From Bacillus thuringiensis (GTDB lineage Bacteria > Bacillota > Bacilli > Bacillales > Bacillaceae_G): 64,000 bases of DNA. Of this stretch, positions 33,395-41,520 are shown piece after piece (the stretch's first letter is position 1; the number at the start of each line of letters is the position of its first letter). The notes under the pieces were generated by a model. It was not told where the DNA came from and did no database searches. It saw only the letters and a list, made by a program, of their open reading frames with translations. Position numbers and translations under genes: made by a program. The DNA lies in assembly GCF_001182785.1 (NCBI RefSeq), contig NZ_CP012099.1, forward strand, positions 3,222,501 through 3,286,500, read 5' to 3'.

Positions 33395-33553
33395 TATAAA
33401 GTGAAATTTTAATCAGTGGGGGTTTTGTTCATCCCCCACTGATTATTAGTTGAATCAATCGGGCTTTTACGGGCAGTTGATCGCCCACCTAACTTCTTTG
33501 CTTACGCTGAATTTTGAGGTGAGGGTCTTACTGCCCGTTAATGCGGGATAAAA
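33395..33553 (+). repeat. bcr1-type repeat, longest copy (about 159 bp)
   Basis: Begins TATAAAGTGAAATTTTAATC and ends TTAATGCGGGATAAAAATG. It contains hairpin 1 (ATCAGTGGGGG / CCCCCACTGAT), the segment AATCGGGCTTTTACGGGCAG, hairpin 2 (CACCTAACTTC ... TTTTGAGGTG) and the terminal CTGCCCGTTAATGCGGGAT, which pairs with the middle segment. This matches my memory of bcr1, a mobile-like element of the B. cereus group. It lies inside the PadR-ABC operon. Confidence 0.75.
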
Positions 33554-33702
33554 ATGTTTTGCGAAGATAATTTATTTACCTCTATCTATTTAGTATCACT
33601 GATATTCTGTATTACTTAGTACCGAGTTAAAAATATAACTGAATAGCTATGGTGGCAATTCATATGTGTAACCAGCTAATCAGTCGGTACTACTTATTCC
33701 AT

Positions 33703-34044
33703 TTATTTTTTTCTCAATTTCTTCATAATACTTTCATTCAAATCTTCACGATACTTGGAGACGTAAGTTTTAGCGTTTGCCACTAGTTCGTCAGCAAAGG
33801 AAGCCACGTCATCCCCAGTAATGTCAAGCACTTGTCTTCCTTCCGCTGCACCCGCTTCGAACAAATCGATTAATTCATACTGTATGTGTAACATATCCAT
33901 CCCGTTACCCGCTGAGAAATTCCACATGTAGTTTTGAATTTTCTTAAATACAAATTGGTAGTCCTCTGGCAGAGCCTCAACTCGTGCCATCATCATTTTG
34001 TACTCTTTTTTATCACCAATTAACTTTTTGAACATTTCTAACAT
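33703..34044 (-). CDS. DUF1048 family protein
   Basis: 113 residues, helical, with the family core MLEMFKKLIGDKKEYKMMMARVEALP and WNFSAGNGMDMLHIQYELIDLFE. DUF1048 genes regularly sit between a PadR regulator and an ABC transporter in Firmicutes, as here. AGGAGG is 8 bases before the ATG at 34044; the frame to 34077 is not supported. Role unknown; a PadR-linked accessory or sensor function is possible. Confidence 0.88.
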   Translation of the reverse strand: MLEMFKKLIGDKKEYKMMMARVEALPEDYQFVFKKIQNYMWNFSAGNGMDMLHIQYELIDLFEAGAAEGRQVLDITGDDVASFADELVANAKTYVSKYREDLNESIMKKLRKK

Positions 34045-34119
34045 CTTATTTTCCTCCTTTTTTATAAAACCGAACAAGAAATTCCCAAAGTATCGGCCAG
34101 AACATTTTATCTTATGAAC

Positions 34120-34440
34120 CTATTTTGACTTCAAGACGTTAATTTTTGACGATACAAAATCCCATTTTTTCCAAAACAATTCAAGCTCCTGGCGGCCTTC
34201 TTCATTTAATGAATAAAACTTACGAGGCGGTCCCATATCTGATGGTTTCTTTTCAATATTTACAAGCTTTTTCTTCTCTAATCGTACGAGGATAGTATAC
34301 ACCGTACCTTCCACAACTTCTGTAAACCCAAGATCATTCAGGTGGCGGGTAATCTCATAGCCATACGTTTCACGGCGACTAATGATTTCCAGTACACACC
34401 CTTCCAGTGAACCTTTCAGCATTTCAGTTAAATTTTCCAT
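34120..34440 (-). CDS. PadR-family transcriptional regulator
   Basis: 106 residues: GCVLEIISRRETYGYEITRHL, VVEGTVYTILVRLEKKKLV (recognition helix and wing) and GPPRKFYSLNEEGRQEL, the canonical PadR block; short C-terminal dimer helix, so subfamily 2. It should repress the DUF1048-DrrAB operon and be released by the transported drug. AGGAGG lies 8 bases before the ATG. The upstream region has several repeated CAGTATCAC / ACTGAGTAG-type elements. Confidence 0.92.
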   Translation of the reverse strand: MENLTEMLKGSLEGCVLEIISRRETYGYEITRHLNDLGFTEVVEGTVYTILVRLEKKKLVNIEKKPSDMGPPRKFYSLNEEGRQELELFWKKWDFVSSKINVLKSK

Positions 34441-34480
34441 GTCCAGATCCTCCTTTACCCCCTATTCTGTCTGACTTATA

Positions 34481-34523
34481 TTCAGTATCACAGAGTACTA
34501 AGGCGAATTTTTTACTGAGTAGT
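34481..34523. promoter_or_regulatory. Putative PadR operator
   Basis: TTCAGTATCAC (34481-34491) and ACTGAGTAGT (34514-34523) just upstream of padR. Similar elements recur at 34541-34584 and 34668-34710, and TTTAGTATCACTGA at 33590 before drrA. PadR proteins bind such dyads around the promoter. Confidence 0.5.
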
Positions 34524-34537
34524 TTTTGTGAATCCGA

Positions 34538-34762
34538 ACTATTCAGTATCACTTATTACATCTACATTGTATGACTAAGTAGTTATGGATGTCAACTGAT
34601 TTTTAAATTTTTTCTAAAATCCGCTATTACCTATTGTCTACTGAAAATATTTTGAGAAACAACACTACTCAGTATTGCTTACTACAAGTACATTGTATGA
34701 CTAAGTAGCGATGAATGTCAACTCGATTTTTATATTTTTTCTAAAATCAACTATTACCTATT
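34538..34762. repeat. Direct repeat, about 98 bp, two copies 126 bp apart
   Basis: 34538-34635 and 34664-34762 share ACTAYTCAGTAT, TACATTGTATGACTAAGTAG, ATGTCAACT, TTTTTTCTAAAATC and CTATTACCTATT. They duplicate the operator-like elements upstream of the padR gene. No ORF is present in the 34441-34927 gap. Confidence 0.8.
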
Positions 34763-34821
34763 CGATACAGCCTATTTTCTTTTTTTATTTTGCCCCATAC
34801 CTATCCCACTAAGAAAAGAAA

Positions 34822-34864
34822 ATACCCCAAAACAAAAAATTCTACATTTTTATTTTGGGGCGCT
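34822..34864 (-). terminator. Terminator downstream of hcp
   Basis: GCCCCAAAATAAAAA / TTTTTTGTTTTGGGG stem, followed by TATTTTC on the minus strand. Confidence 0.65.
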
Positions 34865-34927
34865 ATACTATACCAAAGTTAATGAATATGGCTAGCTCTT
34901 CTTATTAATAAGACAGATCATTTTTTG

Positions 34928-36214
34928 TTACGATAACATCATAGCCATGTCTTCTGCTGCATTTGTAATCAGTTTTAAACCGAATGTTTCTTGTAATACA
35001 TCAAGTACGCCAGGTGAAATAAATTCAGGAGCCTTTGGACCGATGCGAATATCTTGAATCCCAAGACTAAATAGCCCTAGTAAAATAGCAACCGCTTTTT
35101 GTTCAAACCATGATAGGACAATACTTACTGGCAATTCATTCACTTCACATTGAAAAGCATCAGCTAAAGCAGCCGCTATTTTCACTGTAGAAATTGAATT
35201 ATTGCACTGTCCTAAATCAATGTAACGCGGAATTTCCGTACCAGGTACAACACCGTAATCCACATCATTAAAGCGGAATTTCCCGCAAGAAGTTGTTAAA
35301 ATAACCGTTTCTGGCGGAAGTGACGTTGCTAATTCACGATAATATTCTCCGCCTTTTCCCGGTGCATCACAACCGGCGATAACAAAGAAACGCTTTATTT
35401 TCCCTTCTTTTACTGCGTCAATAATTTCTGGAGCTAATGATAATACTGTATTATGATGAAACCCTGTCACTAACTGTTCATCCGACTCCATATGTACTTC
35501 TGGAAGTTCTAGCGTTTTTTGAATTAATGGTGTAAAATCATCATTTTCAATTTTTTGTACACCTTCTAAACCTGCAATATCATATGAAAAGAATCGATCA
35601 GAGTATGATCCTTTAATTGGCATAACACAGTTCGTTGTAGCTAATATGGCACCAGTAAATTTTTCAAAAAGGCGTCTTTGATCATACCATGCCTTACCGA
35701 TGTTTCCTTTTAAATGTTTATATTTTTTCAGCTGCGGGTATCCGTGTGCTGGTAGCATTTCAGAATGTGTATAAATATTAATGTCTTTTCCTTCTGTTTG
35801 CTTTAATAGTTCTTCTAATGCAAATAAATTATGGCCCGTAACTACAATTGCTTTACCTTCTACACGATTTTGTGTAATTTGGACAGGTTCTGGCACACCA
35901 AAATGATTCGTATGTGCCTCATCCAATAACTCCATCACCTGTAAAGCTGATTTCCCAACTTTCATAGCCATATCAATATGCTCTTGTTCGTTAAAATTAG
36001 AATTTGTTAATGTCATATATAAAGCTTCTTGTGTTGTAGCATCTACAAATGCATCCGTATACCCTAGCTGAGCAGCATGAGTACGATAAGCCGCAATTCC
36101 TTTTAACCCAAACACAATCGTATCTTGTAAACTAGCAATCGTTTCATTCTTGCCACACACACCCATTACTTTGCATCCACCTGTTGGCGTTTGTTCACAT
36201 TGATAACAAAACAT
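34928..36214 (-). CDS. hcp: Hybrid cluster protein (hydroxylamine/NO reductase), short class
   Basis: 428 residues. N-terminal Cys3, Cys6, Cys14 and Cys20 in FCYQCEQTPTGGCKVMGVC bind the cubane cluster; further cluster cysteines lie in VIAGCDAPGKGG, TTSCGKFRF and DLGQCNNS. The length is about 120 residues short of the E. coli class, matching the class III Hcp that lacks a helical insert. It acts in the cytosol on hydroxylamine or NO under low oxygen. The ATG at 36214 is preceded by GGGTGGGATGAT; the longer frame to 36238 adds residues before the conserved start. A perfect Fnr box is upstream. Confidence 0.95.
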   Translation of the reverse strand: MFCYQCEQTPTGGCKVMGVCGKNETIASLQDTIVFGLKGIAAYRTHAAQLGYTDAFVDATTQEALYMTLTNSNFNEQEHIDMAMKVGKSALQVMELLDEAHTNHFGVPEPVQITQNRVEGKAIVVTGHNLFALEELLKQTEGKDINIYTHSEMLPAHGYPQLKKYKHLKGNIGKAWYDQRRLFEKFTGAILATTNCVMPIKGSYSDRFFSYDIAGLEGVQKIENDDFTPLIQKTLELPEVHMESDEQLVTGFHHNTVLSLAPEIIDAVKEGKIKRFFVIAGCDAPGKGGEYYRELATSLPPETVILTTSCGKFRFNDVDYGVVPGTEIPRYIDLGQCNNSISTVKIAAALADAFQCEVNELPVSIVLSWFEQKAVAILLGLFSLGIQDIRIGPKAPEFISPGVLDVLQETFGLKLITNAAEDMAMMLS

Positions 36215-36251
36215 ATCATCCCACCCTCTCCCAATCATTCATTACACCTTA

Positions 36252-36257
36252 AGCATA
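36252..36257 (-). promoter_or_regulatory. -10 element of hcp
   Basis: TATGCT on the minus strand places the transcription start near 36245, which puts the Fnr box centre at about -41.5, the class II activator position. Confidence 0.5.
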
Positions 36258-36278
36258 ATACCCATTGAAAAAAAGTGA

Positions 36279-36294
36279 TGTGATATCAATCACA
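36279..36294. promoter_or_regulatory. Fnr box upstream of hcp
   Basis: TGTGATATCAATCACA: exact match to the TGTGA-N6-TCACA consensus of Bacillus Fnr. Its centre is about 72 bases from the hcp start codon. Confidence 0.85.
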
Positions 36295-36496
36295 ATAATA
36301 TATAAAGATTTGTGACAGTTCATATTGTTGACATAATATTTTTATTGACACTAAAAAATACATTAGTGTGCACACACCTTTCGATACTTTTAAATAGCTA
36401 AATAATTAATTTGGAGAAATATATACAAAGAAAAAATTTTTTTGAATCCCTTATACAAATAGTTGCAATTCATCACATATGAAAATAGACATACAA

Positions 36497-36549
36497 ATAC
36501 GCTATTCTTTCTATCATTCAATAGAAAGAGAATAGCGTATTTTTTATTT
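36497..36549 (+). terminator. Orphan plus-strand terminator
   Basis: AATACGCTATTCTTTCTAT / ATAGAAAGAGAATAGCGTATT with T6 on the plus strand. No ORF precedes it on that strand back to the Fnr box. A transcript ending here would be non-coding or a leader. Closely similar to the terminator at 19107. Confidence 0.7.
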
Positions 36550-36757
36550 TAAGGAACTATCATTTTTTTATTAAAGCCTTTATTGTAAACCTCTTTATTT
36601 ACAATACATTTACACTATCTTAACATTACTTACATTATTTATATGATATATTTATATAGAAGCTACTTAAGAAATTTCATATACATTTTATCTTTATGAT
36701 CTCTAATCTAATCAATAAAAAGATCATGTTATATTTTTATAACAGGGGTGAATTACG

Positions 36758-36862
36758 ATGACTGAAACTTTAAAAACACTTATAATGCTTGATGCTACTT
36801 ACGTTGTTATTGCAATTATGACAGTACTAGTATTTGTATACTTGGAATTAAAATCTCAGTAA
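36758..36862 (+). CDS. Small membrane peptide, 34 residues
   Basis: ATG at 36758 reads MTETLKTLIMLDATYVVIAI and ends VFVYLELKSQ before TAA at 36862. AGGGGTG lies 7 bases before the ATG and a strong terminator follows 50 bases after the stop. One TM helix covers about residues 13-29, with a short charged N-terminus. The layout (ribosome site, TM peptide, terminator) is that of a real small gene. Family not recognised; peptides of this size often bind respiratory or transport complexes. Confidence 0.65.
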   Translation: MTETLKTLIMLDATYVVIAIMTVLVFVYLELKSQ

Positions 36863-36910
36863 TATATGCTGGCGTAATCGACAGATTCAGCATTTAAATA
36901 TAGTTAGAAG

Positions 36911-36946
36911 AAAGAGAGGAGAAAATTATTTCTCCTCTCTTTTGTA
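36911..36946. terminator. Bidirectional terminator
   Basis: AAAGAGAGGAGAAA / TTTCTCCTCTCTTTT stem between the 34-residue ORF and the beta-lactamase gene. Confidence 0.85.
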
Positions 36947-36959
36947 TTTCTACAATTTC

Positions 36960-37733
36960 TTATTTTAATAAATCCAATGTATGTAAAAGTAATCCCTTGT
37001 CTCCTACTTCTCCATGACCAGGTACTACCGAATTTATATTTCCATATCGCTTCAGCACATTTTCAATCGATGTAGACCATTCATTTACGTACGCATCCGC
37101 AACATTTCCTAAATCTTTAGCTTCCGCAGATTTTACTAAACAGCCTCCAGCTAAAATTTGATATTGTGGCAACCAAACAACAATATTATCTTCTGTATGT
37201 CCTTTCCCTGGATAGAACGTTTCTACTTTTGTATTGCCAAACTTCAAACTCGTAATTGTTTGTAAATCTCCAAGCGGCTCTTCATATCCACTTTTCTTTG
37301 CTAGTTCTGCGGTTAATGCTGTACTATGCGCTTTAATGCCTCTTTCTTTCAACGCTGTTATTCCGCCAATTCGATCAGCGTGCGCATGTGTAATAATGAC
37401 ATCCGTTACGCACTTCTGAAATTTCTTTTCTACCATTTCTATTAGTTCCTTCGTTAACTTATCATCCCAAGAAGAATCAACAAGTACTAAACCTTTAGAA
37501 GTATTAAGAACTAGACCGTTCGAAGGAACTGCTTCTCCATTAAAATAACCTAACTCCGTATGAACCCATACATTCTTGTTTAACTGAGATATTGAAATGG
37601 TTCCCGTCTCATTTTTTATTACTTTTTGCTCTACCTTTTGTGATGCTTGTACAGAAGAAATCGTGCTAACAAATTGAGTTGTTCCTAGTAAACTTACACA
37701 TAATCCTACTTTTAACAACGTATTCTTTTTCAT
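36960..37733 (-). CDS. bla2: Class B1 metallo-beta-lactamase BcII
   Basis: 257 residues, the exact length of B. cereus BcII. Signal peptide 1 to about 30 ([14 protein letters not shown]). Zinc ligands are visible: HAHADRIGG (His, His and Asp), GKGHTEDN (His), AGGCLVKS (Cys) and PGHGEVGD (His). It hydrolyses penicillins, cephalosporins and carbapenems after secretion. Compared with the published BcII sequences I remember, [10 protein letters not shown] has Cys where Arg is usual, giving a second cysteine in the mature protein. The ATG at 37733 has AAAGGG 9 bases before it; the frame to 37754 is not used. Single-gene unit. Confidence 0.97.
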   Translation of the reverse strand: MKKNTLLKVGLCVSLLGTTQFVSTISSVQASQKVEQKVIKNETGTISISQLNKNVWVHTELGYFNGEAVPSNGLVLNTSKGLVLVDSSWDDKLTKELIEMVEKKFQKCVTDVIITHAHADRIGGITALKERGIKAHSTALTAELAKKSGYEEPLGDLQTITSLKFGNTKVETFYPGKGHTEDNIVVWLPQYQILAGGCLVKSAEAKDLGNVADAYVNEWSTSIENVLKRYGNINSVVPGHGEVGDKGLLLHTLDLLK

Positions 37734-37833
37734 GTTATCAACCCTTTCTTTCAAGCTAAATAGTTATTACCTATATTAGACAATTCATCTCAAATGTTTG
37801 TTCCATCTTCATTTGCATACTTTTATGTAATTA

Positions 37834-37868
37834 ACAAAAAAGCGTACAAAATTTTGTACGCTTTAAAA
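37834..37868 (-). terminator. Terminator after GH25 gene
   Basis: AAAGCGTACAAAA / TTTTGTACGCTTT, with T run on the minus strand. Confidence 0.85.
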
Positions 37869-37869
37869 C

Positions 37870-38607
37870 TTAATCTTCCATTCCATAATTCTCAAACTCT
37901 TCCTCATTCCCATAAAATACATTCAAATCAATATACTTTTCTTTTCCATTATAACCGCTTAATCTCCCGCGGTTCGTGTATTGCCAAAACGTCCATTTTC
38001 TCTCATCAGATAAACTTGTTTTTGTAAGAACACTACGAATCCATATATCACATTTTGGATACGCATCCTTTATATATAAATCATACGCCTCTTGCGTTGC
38101 ATACAATATTACTTTCTTATCGTAATGTTTTTCTAGCATTTCAATCATGACCGCCAACTCTTTCGTAACATCTTCACGCTTAGGTGGATTATCTTTTTTG
38201 TTAGCGTAAAACTCAACATCAATCACGGGTGGCAGTGCTTGTTTATATTTTGGAACAGTTCGTATAAATTGCTCTGCTTGTGTTTCACCCTTACTATCGA
38301 AACTAAAAAAATGATACGCTCCGATACGCATATCTGTCTTATTCGCATTCCTCCAATTTTTCGAAAAGTACTCATCCACAAACGAACTTCCTTCAGTCGC
38401 CTTTATAAACGCAAACTTCATATTTTGCTTTTCCAACTCTCTCCAATCTATATCCCCTTGATACGATGCGACATCTACACCTTTTATTTCATACTTATCA
38501 GCACTTATTTGATTCGGAATGAATATGCCTTGAAAAACTAAGTAAACGACAACACTTATTACACTAATTAAAGTAAAGATTCCTCCTATAAAAAGCTTCT
38601 TTTTCAT
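37870..38607 (-). CDS. Membrane-anchored GH25-family lysozyme-like protein
   Basis: 245 residues. TM or uncleaved signal at about 5-28. GH25 muramidase domain: GVDVASYQGDIDW (catalytic Asp near the start), FAFIKATEGSSFVD, GAYHFFSFDS, PPVIDVEFYAN (second acidic pair) and WTFWQYTNRGRLSGYNG. It should cleave the N-acetylmuramic acid linkage of peptidoglycan at the outer face. It lies 34 bases downstream of a MazG-like gene on the same strand. Confidence 0.9.
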   Translation of the reverse strand: MKKKLFIGGIFTLISVISVVVYLVFQGIFIPNQISADKYEIKGVDVASYQGDIDWRELEKQNMKFAFIKATEGSSFVDEYFSKNWRNANKTDMRIGAYHFFSFDSKGETQAEQFIRTVPKYKQALPPVIDVEFYANKKDNPPKREDVTKELAVMIEMLEKHYDKKVILYATQEAYDLYIKDAYPKCDIWIRSVLTKTSLSDERKWTFWQYTNRGRLSGYNGKEKYIDLNVFYGNEEEFENYGMED

Positions 38608-38641
38608 TCATATCACCCATCTTTACAAATTAAAATTCTAC

Positions 38642-38923
38642 TTACCATTCACGCTTTTTATTAATTTTCATTTTTTCTTTAAACGCCTTCTCTAAATCAA
38701 TATTTAATTTATTTGCTAAATCACATACATTCCAAATTACATCAAACATTTCTAAACCGATCTCTCTTTTCGCATCTTGTATTGTATCACGCTTTAATAT
38801 GACTTCCGCTAATTCACCTAATTCCGCTATCGTATATATCGTACGCTCTTCAATTGTTGTGTCTTGAAATCCTTTTTTTTTACTGAAATTTGATACATAC
38901 CTCTGAAATTCCACAATATTCAT
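38642..38923 (-). CDS. MazG-like nucleotide pyrophosphohydrolase
   Basis: 93 residues. AELGELAEVILKR and EIGLEMFDVIWNVCDLANKL give the EExxE-12-ExxD type metal-binding pattern of the MazG superfamily. Small single-domain members remove pyrophosphate from non-canonical NTPs. GGGGAG is 7 bases before the ATG at 38923; the upstream extension to 38977 lacks support. It may be co-transcribed with the GH25 gene, though the two are functionally unrelated. Confidence 0.85.
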   Translation of the reverse strand: MNIVEFQRYVSNFSKKKGFQDTTIEERTIYTIAELGELAEVILKRDTIQDAKREIGLEMFDVIWNVCDLANKLNIDLEKAFKEKMKINKKREW

Positions 38924-39047
38924 ACTTAATCTCCCCTCATTACAAATACTCCATTTTTCTATTACCCTTAAAATCAAAATTGCATTTTGTTAAATTATAA
39001 CATTCAGACTATAATTTATTTATAGCCTATTAACGGAGGTGTTTTCA

Positions 39048-39338
39048 ATGACTCTCTTCGCTTCCCCATCATTATTCATAGTGGCAATCCTTTCATTTGC
39101 ACTAGCTTATTTCATTGGAGTAAAACAATACACTTGGCTCTTATCAGGATTCAACGAACGCCGCGTGCCTGATAAAGTGAAGTTATCAAAAATAGTTGGT
39201 CTTTATAATTTAGTTGCTGGTGTCATTGCCACAATCGGTAGTGTCTTCACTACTCCTAATGTCACAATCGTTATTCCTATCATTATAATTGGACACTTTA
39301 TTATCGCCGCTTATGTAAATACACGCATGGTGCAGTGA
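39048..39338 (+). CDS. DUF3784-type membrane protein
   Basis: 96 residues with three TM helices (about 5-22, 46-66, 72-92) and the conserved YTWLLSGFNE / KVKLSKIVGLYNLVAGV pattern of the DUF3784 family. GGAGGTG is 6 bases before the ATG at 39048; the GTG at 39039 lies inside the ribosome site. Function unknown. Confidence 0.82.
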   Translation: MTLFASPSLFIVAILSFALAYFIGVKQYTWLLSGFNERRVPDKVKLSKIVGLYNLVAGVIATIGSVFTTPNVTIVIPIIIIGHFIIAAYVNTRMVQ

Positions 39339-39371
39339 AAAAAGATCACCCAAATGGATGATCTTTTTTAT
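39338..39371. terminator. Bidirectional terminator
   Basis: AAAAAGATCACCC / GGATGATCTTTTTT between convergent genes. Confidence 0.8.
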
Positions 39372-39649
39372 AATTTATCAACATATTGCTTCGCTTCTAG
39401 TAAGGAAAAACCAAAAGCTTCTCTTACTCTCTTAACTGCTGTAATTTTTTTGCCTTCTTCTACAAGCTGACGTAGTTCTTTATTAATTTCAGGTTCTCTT
39501 TCTATAATTCCCATTTCTTTCGTAATTAATTGTAATCTATCTTCAATTCTCTTTAAACGCGCATCATTTTTCTTTTCAATTGTAGTTAATTTTTCAGCGA
39601 TATAAATGAAACCAAAGGCTACTATCGGTATAACCATCCAGAATTCCAT
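39368..39649 (-). CDS. Membrane protein with L7/L12 C-terminal-like domain
   Basis: 93 residues: N-terminal TM (about 3-19), a coiled-coil-like charged stretch (KKNDARLKRIEDRLQLITKE), and a C-terminal ribosomal L7/L12-like domain (KKITAVKRVREAFGFSLLEAKQYVDKL). Such proteins occur widely in Bacillus; their role is not known. Single-gene unit. Confidence 0.8.
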   Translation of the reverse strand: MEFWMVIPIVAFGFIYIAEKLTTIEKKNDARLKRIEDRLQLITKEMGIIEREPEINKELRQLVEEGKKITAVKRVREAFGFSLLEAKQYVDKL

Positions 39650-39782
39650 GAATGTTCCCCCTTACTAACTTTCATTTGTTTTATCTCACTAACTTATGTA
39701 AATTTTACCACATAACACATTTAATGTATAATATCACTATATCAAACTGTTAATAAAACCTATTATTTTAGGGGGACACTTT

Positions 39783-39977
39783 ATGAAAAGATTTTTATAT
39801 ACGTTACTTCAATTTGTAGTTCTTTCAATCGTGCTACATTTATTATTTGATATAGTGGGTTGGCTGGTTTTCAATGCACCAATTAAAAACAAACAAATCA
39901 TTATTTCTTTAATAACAACCTCATGGGTTATGTACATGTACCGCGATAAATTTTTTCAAAAGTTCACTTCAAACTAA
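39783..39977 (+). CDS. Small membrane protein, 64 residues
   Basis: Two TM segments (about 6-29 and 38-52) and a basic C-terminus. TAGGGGGACACTTT before the ATG is a good ribosome site and a terminator follows. No family recognised. Confidence 0.7.
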   Translation: MKRFLYTLLQFVVLSIVLHLLFDIVGWLVFNAPIKNKQIIISLITTSWVMYMYRDKFFQKFTSN

Positions 39978-39985
39978 CTAAAAGA

Positions 39986-40027
39986 GAAAACACTTCATTG
40001 GTGAATGACGGAGTGTTTTCTTTTTTT
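39986..40027 (+). terminator. Terminator after the 64-residue ORF
   Basis: GAAAACACTTCATT / GACGGAGTGTTTTC stem followed by T7. Confidence 0.8.
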
Positions 40028-40076
40028 ACTACTGTATAATAAAATTAATATTCTGTTTTTAAAAGAAGGAGTCACC

Positions 40077-41114
40077 ATGAACTTAAAAAGTAGCAATATA
40101 TACGAGAAAATGAACCAATATTCCGTTGTAGGTTTAAGCCTCGCTGTTATACGTAATGGCAAACTAGATGAAGCGACTGCCTTTGGAACACTTGAAGCTG
40201 GAACAACTAGAGCTGTTACTACAAATTCTCTCTTTAATTCTTGCTCTATTAGCAAATTCATCACTACAATGCTCGTACTAACATTATCAGAGCATGGTAT
40301 CGTGCATTTAGATGAAGACGTAAATGATAAACTCACATCTTGGAACATTCCTACCAATCTATTTACTTCACAAAAAAGCATCACTTTGAGAAACTTATTA
40401 AGCCATCAATCTGGACTCATTGATCCACCTAATAGTTTTGAACATTATACACCTGCAAAAGGATTACCTAATATGTCTGAGCTCCTTTCCGGTAAAACAC
40501 TATATTGCCCTGTACCTATAGAGGTAGCTTATAAACCAGAAAGTGAATTTCATTACTCGGACGCAAACTTTTGTATAATCGAACTACTACTAGAAGATAT
40601 TACAGGAAAATCATTTAGTCAGTTATTAGAAGAACATATCTTCCAGCCACTACAAATGAAAAATAGTACACTCTTCTCTCCAAAAGACATAGATAAAACC
40701 GATGTTTTTGCTTGCGGCCATAATAAAGATGGAACTGTAACAAATGAGAGATTTCCATTTTATCCATTCGCAGCTGCTTCAGGTATTTGGACAACACCAA
40801 CTGACTTATCAACTTTAGTAATTGAAATTATTCATTCCTTACAAGGAAAGGGCAAACTAAAACTTTCTCAAAAATTAGTACTAGACATGATTTCTCCTCA
40901 AGGTTGTTCAAAATGGACTGGATTAGGTGTTTTTCTAGATGATTCTAATGAAGAATTACAGATTTATTCACTCGGATGGGGCGTTGGATTTCAATGTATG
41001 ATGGTTTGTTATCCATACTGCGGGAATGGGGCTGTTATTATGACCAATTCCGATTTAGGTGTTCATCAAATGGAAGGGATCATTGGTGAGGTTGTAAAAA
41101 CGTTATCCTTATAA
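40077..41114 (+). CDS. Serine hydrolase, beta-lactamase/class C-like family
   Basis: 345 residues of the penicillin-binding/beta-lactamase-related fold: SCSISKFITTML carries the SxxK nucleophile, FHYSDANFCIIELLLEDITG is the YxN-type block, and the C-terminal region has YSLGWGVGFQCM in the place of the third motif. No signal peptide, so cytosolic; an esterase or peptidase role is more likely than beta-lactam resistance. AGAAGGAG is 6 bases before the ATG at 40077. Single-gene unit. Confidence 0.87.
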   Translation: MNLKSSNIYEKMNQYSVVGLSLAVIRNGKLDEATAFGTLEAGTTRAVTTNSLFNSCSISKFITTMLVLTLSEHGIVHLDEDVNDKLTSWNIPTNLFTSQKSITLRNLLSHQSGLIDPPNSFEHYTPAKGLPNMSELLSGKTLYCPVPIEVAYKPESEFHYSDANFCIIELLLEDITGKSFSQLLEEHIFQPLQMKNSTLFSPKDIDKTDVFACGHNKDGTVTNERFPFYPFAAASGIWTTPTDLSTLVIEIIHSLQGKGKLKLSQKLVLDMISPQGCSKWTGLGVFLDDSNEELQIYSLGWGVGFQCMMVCYPYCGNGAVIMTNSDLGVHQMEGIIGEVVKTLSL

Positions 41115-41120
41115 TGAAAA

Positions 41121-41150
41121 TAAAGAAGCTGTTCCTTCCAGCTTCTTTAT
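41121..41150. terminator. Bidirectional terminator
   Basis: AAAGAAGCTG / CAGCTTCTTT, short loop; ends both convergent genes. Confidence 0.75.
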
Positions 41151-41399
41151 CTATATAACATTTTTCGCAACAATTTTTATATGTTCTGGTGCGATAATTT
41201 CCGTTATACTTTCCTGGAAATCTTCATGTAACATTTCTTCCAAATGTTCTAACTGCACTTCAACATGAGTGCATTCTAAATTATGTATATTTAATAGTGC
41301 ATAATGATCTTTTTTCTTAATTACTAAATATTGATTTTCCTCTGTCACAAGTACAGAACCTAATCGGACTCCTAGTAAGCGTTGATCATCAAACTTCAT
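41151..41399 (-). CDS. Small hypothetical protein, 82 residues
   Basis: Acidic protein with an N-terminal beta-rich part (GVRLGSVLVTEENQYLVIKK) and a C-terminal helix/strand. AAGGAG is 8 bases before the ATG at 41399. No motif or family recognised. Confidence 0.65.
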   Translation of the reverse strand: MKFDDQRLLGVRLGSVLVTEENQYLVIKKKDHYALLNIHNLECTHVEVQLEHLEEMLHEDFQESITEIIAPEHIKIVAKNVI

Positions 41400-41520
41400 A
41401 ATTACTTCTCCTTCCCTCATATAAACGAAACTACAATTAAAATAATTACATTTATGGAAAAAAACACTTATTTTGACTATATCATAATTTGCTAAAATAT
41501 AAATATCATTTTTCCTTTTA

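Noticed and set aside
36582..36605. Inverted repeat ATTGTAAA/TTTACAAT as a regulator site
   Set aside because: Short and AT-rich; can occur by chance in this composition and lies too far from a clear promoter.
40077..41114. A second beta-lactamase resistance gene
   Set aside because: No signal peptide and the third active-site motif is not conserved; better called a general serine hydrolase.
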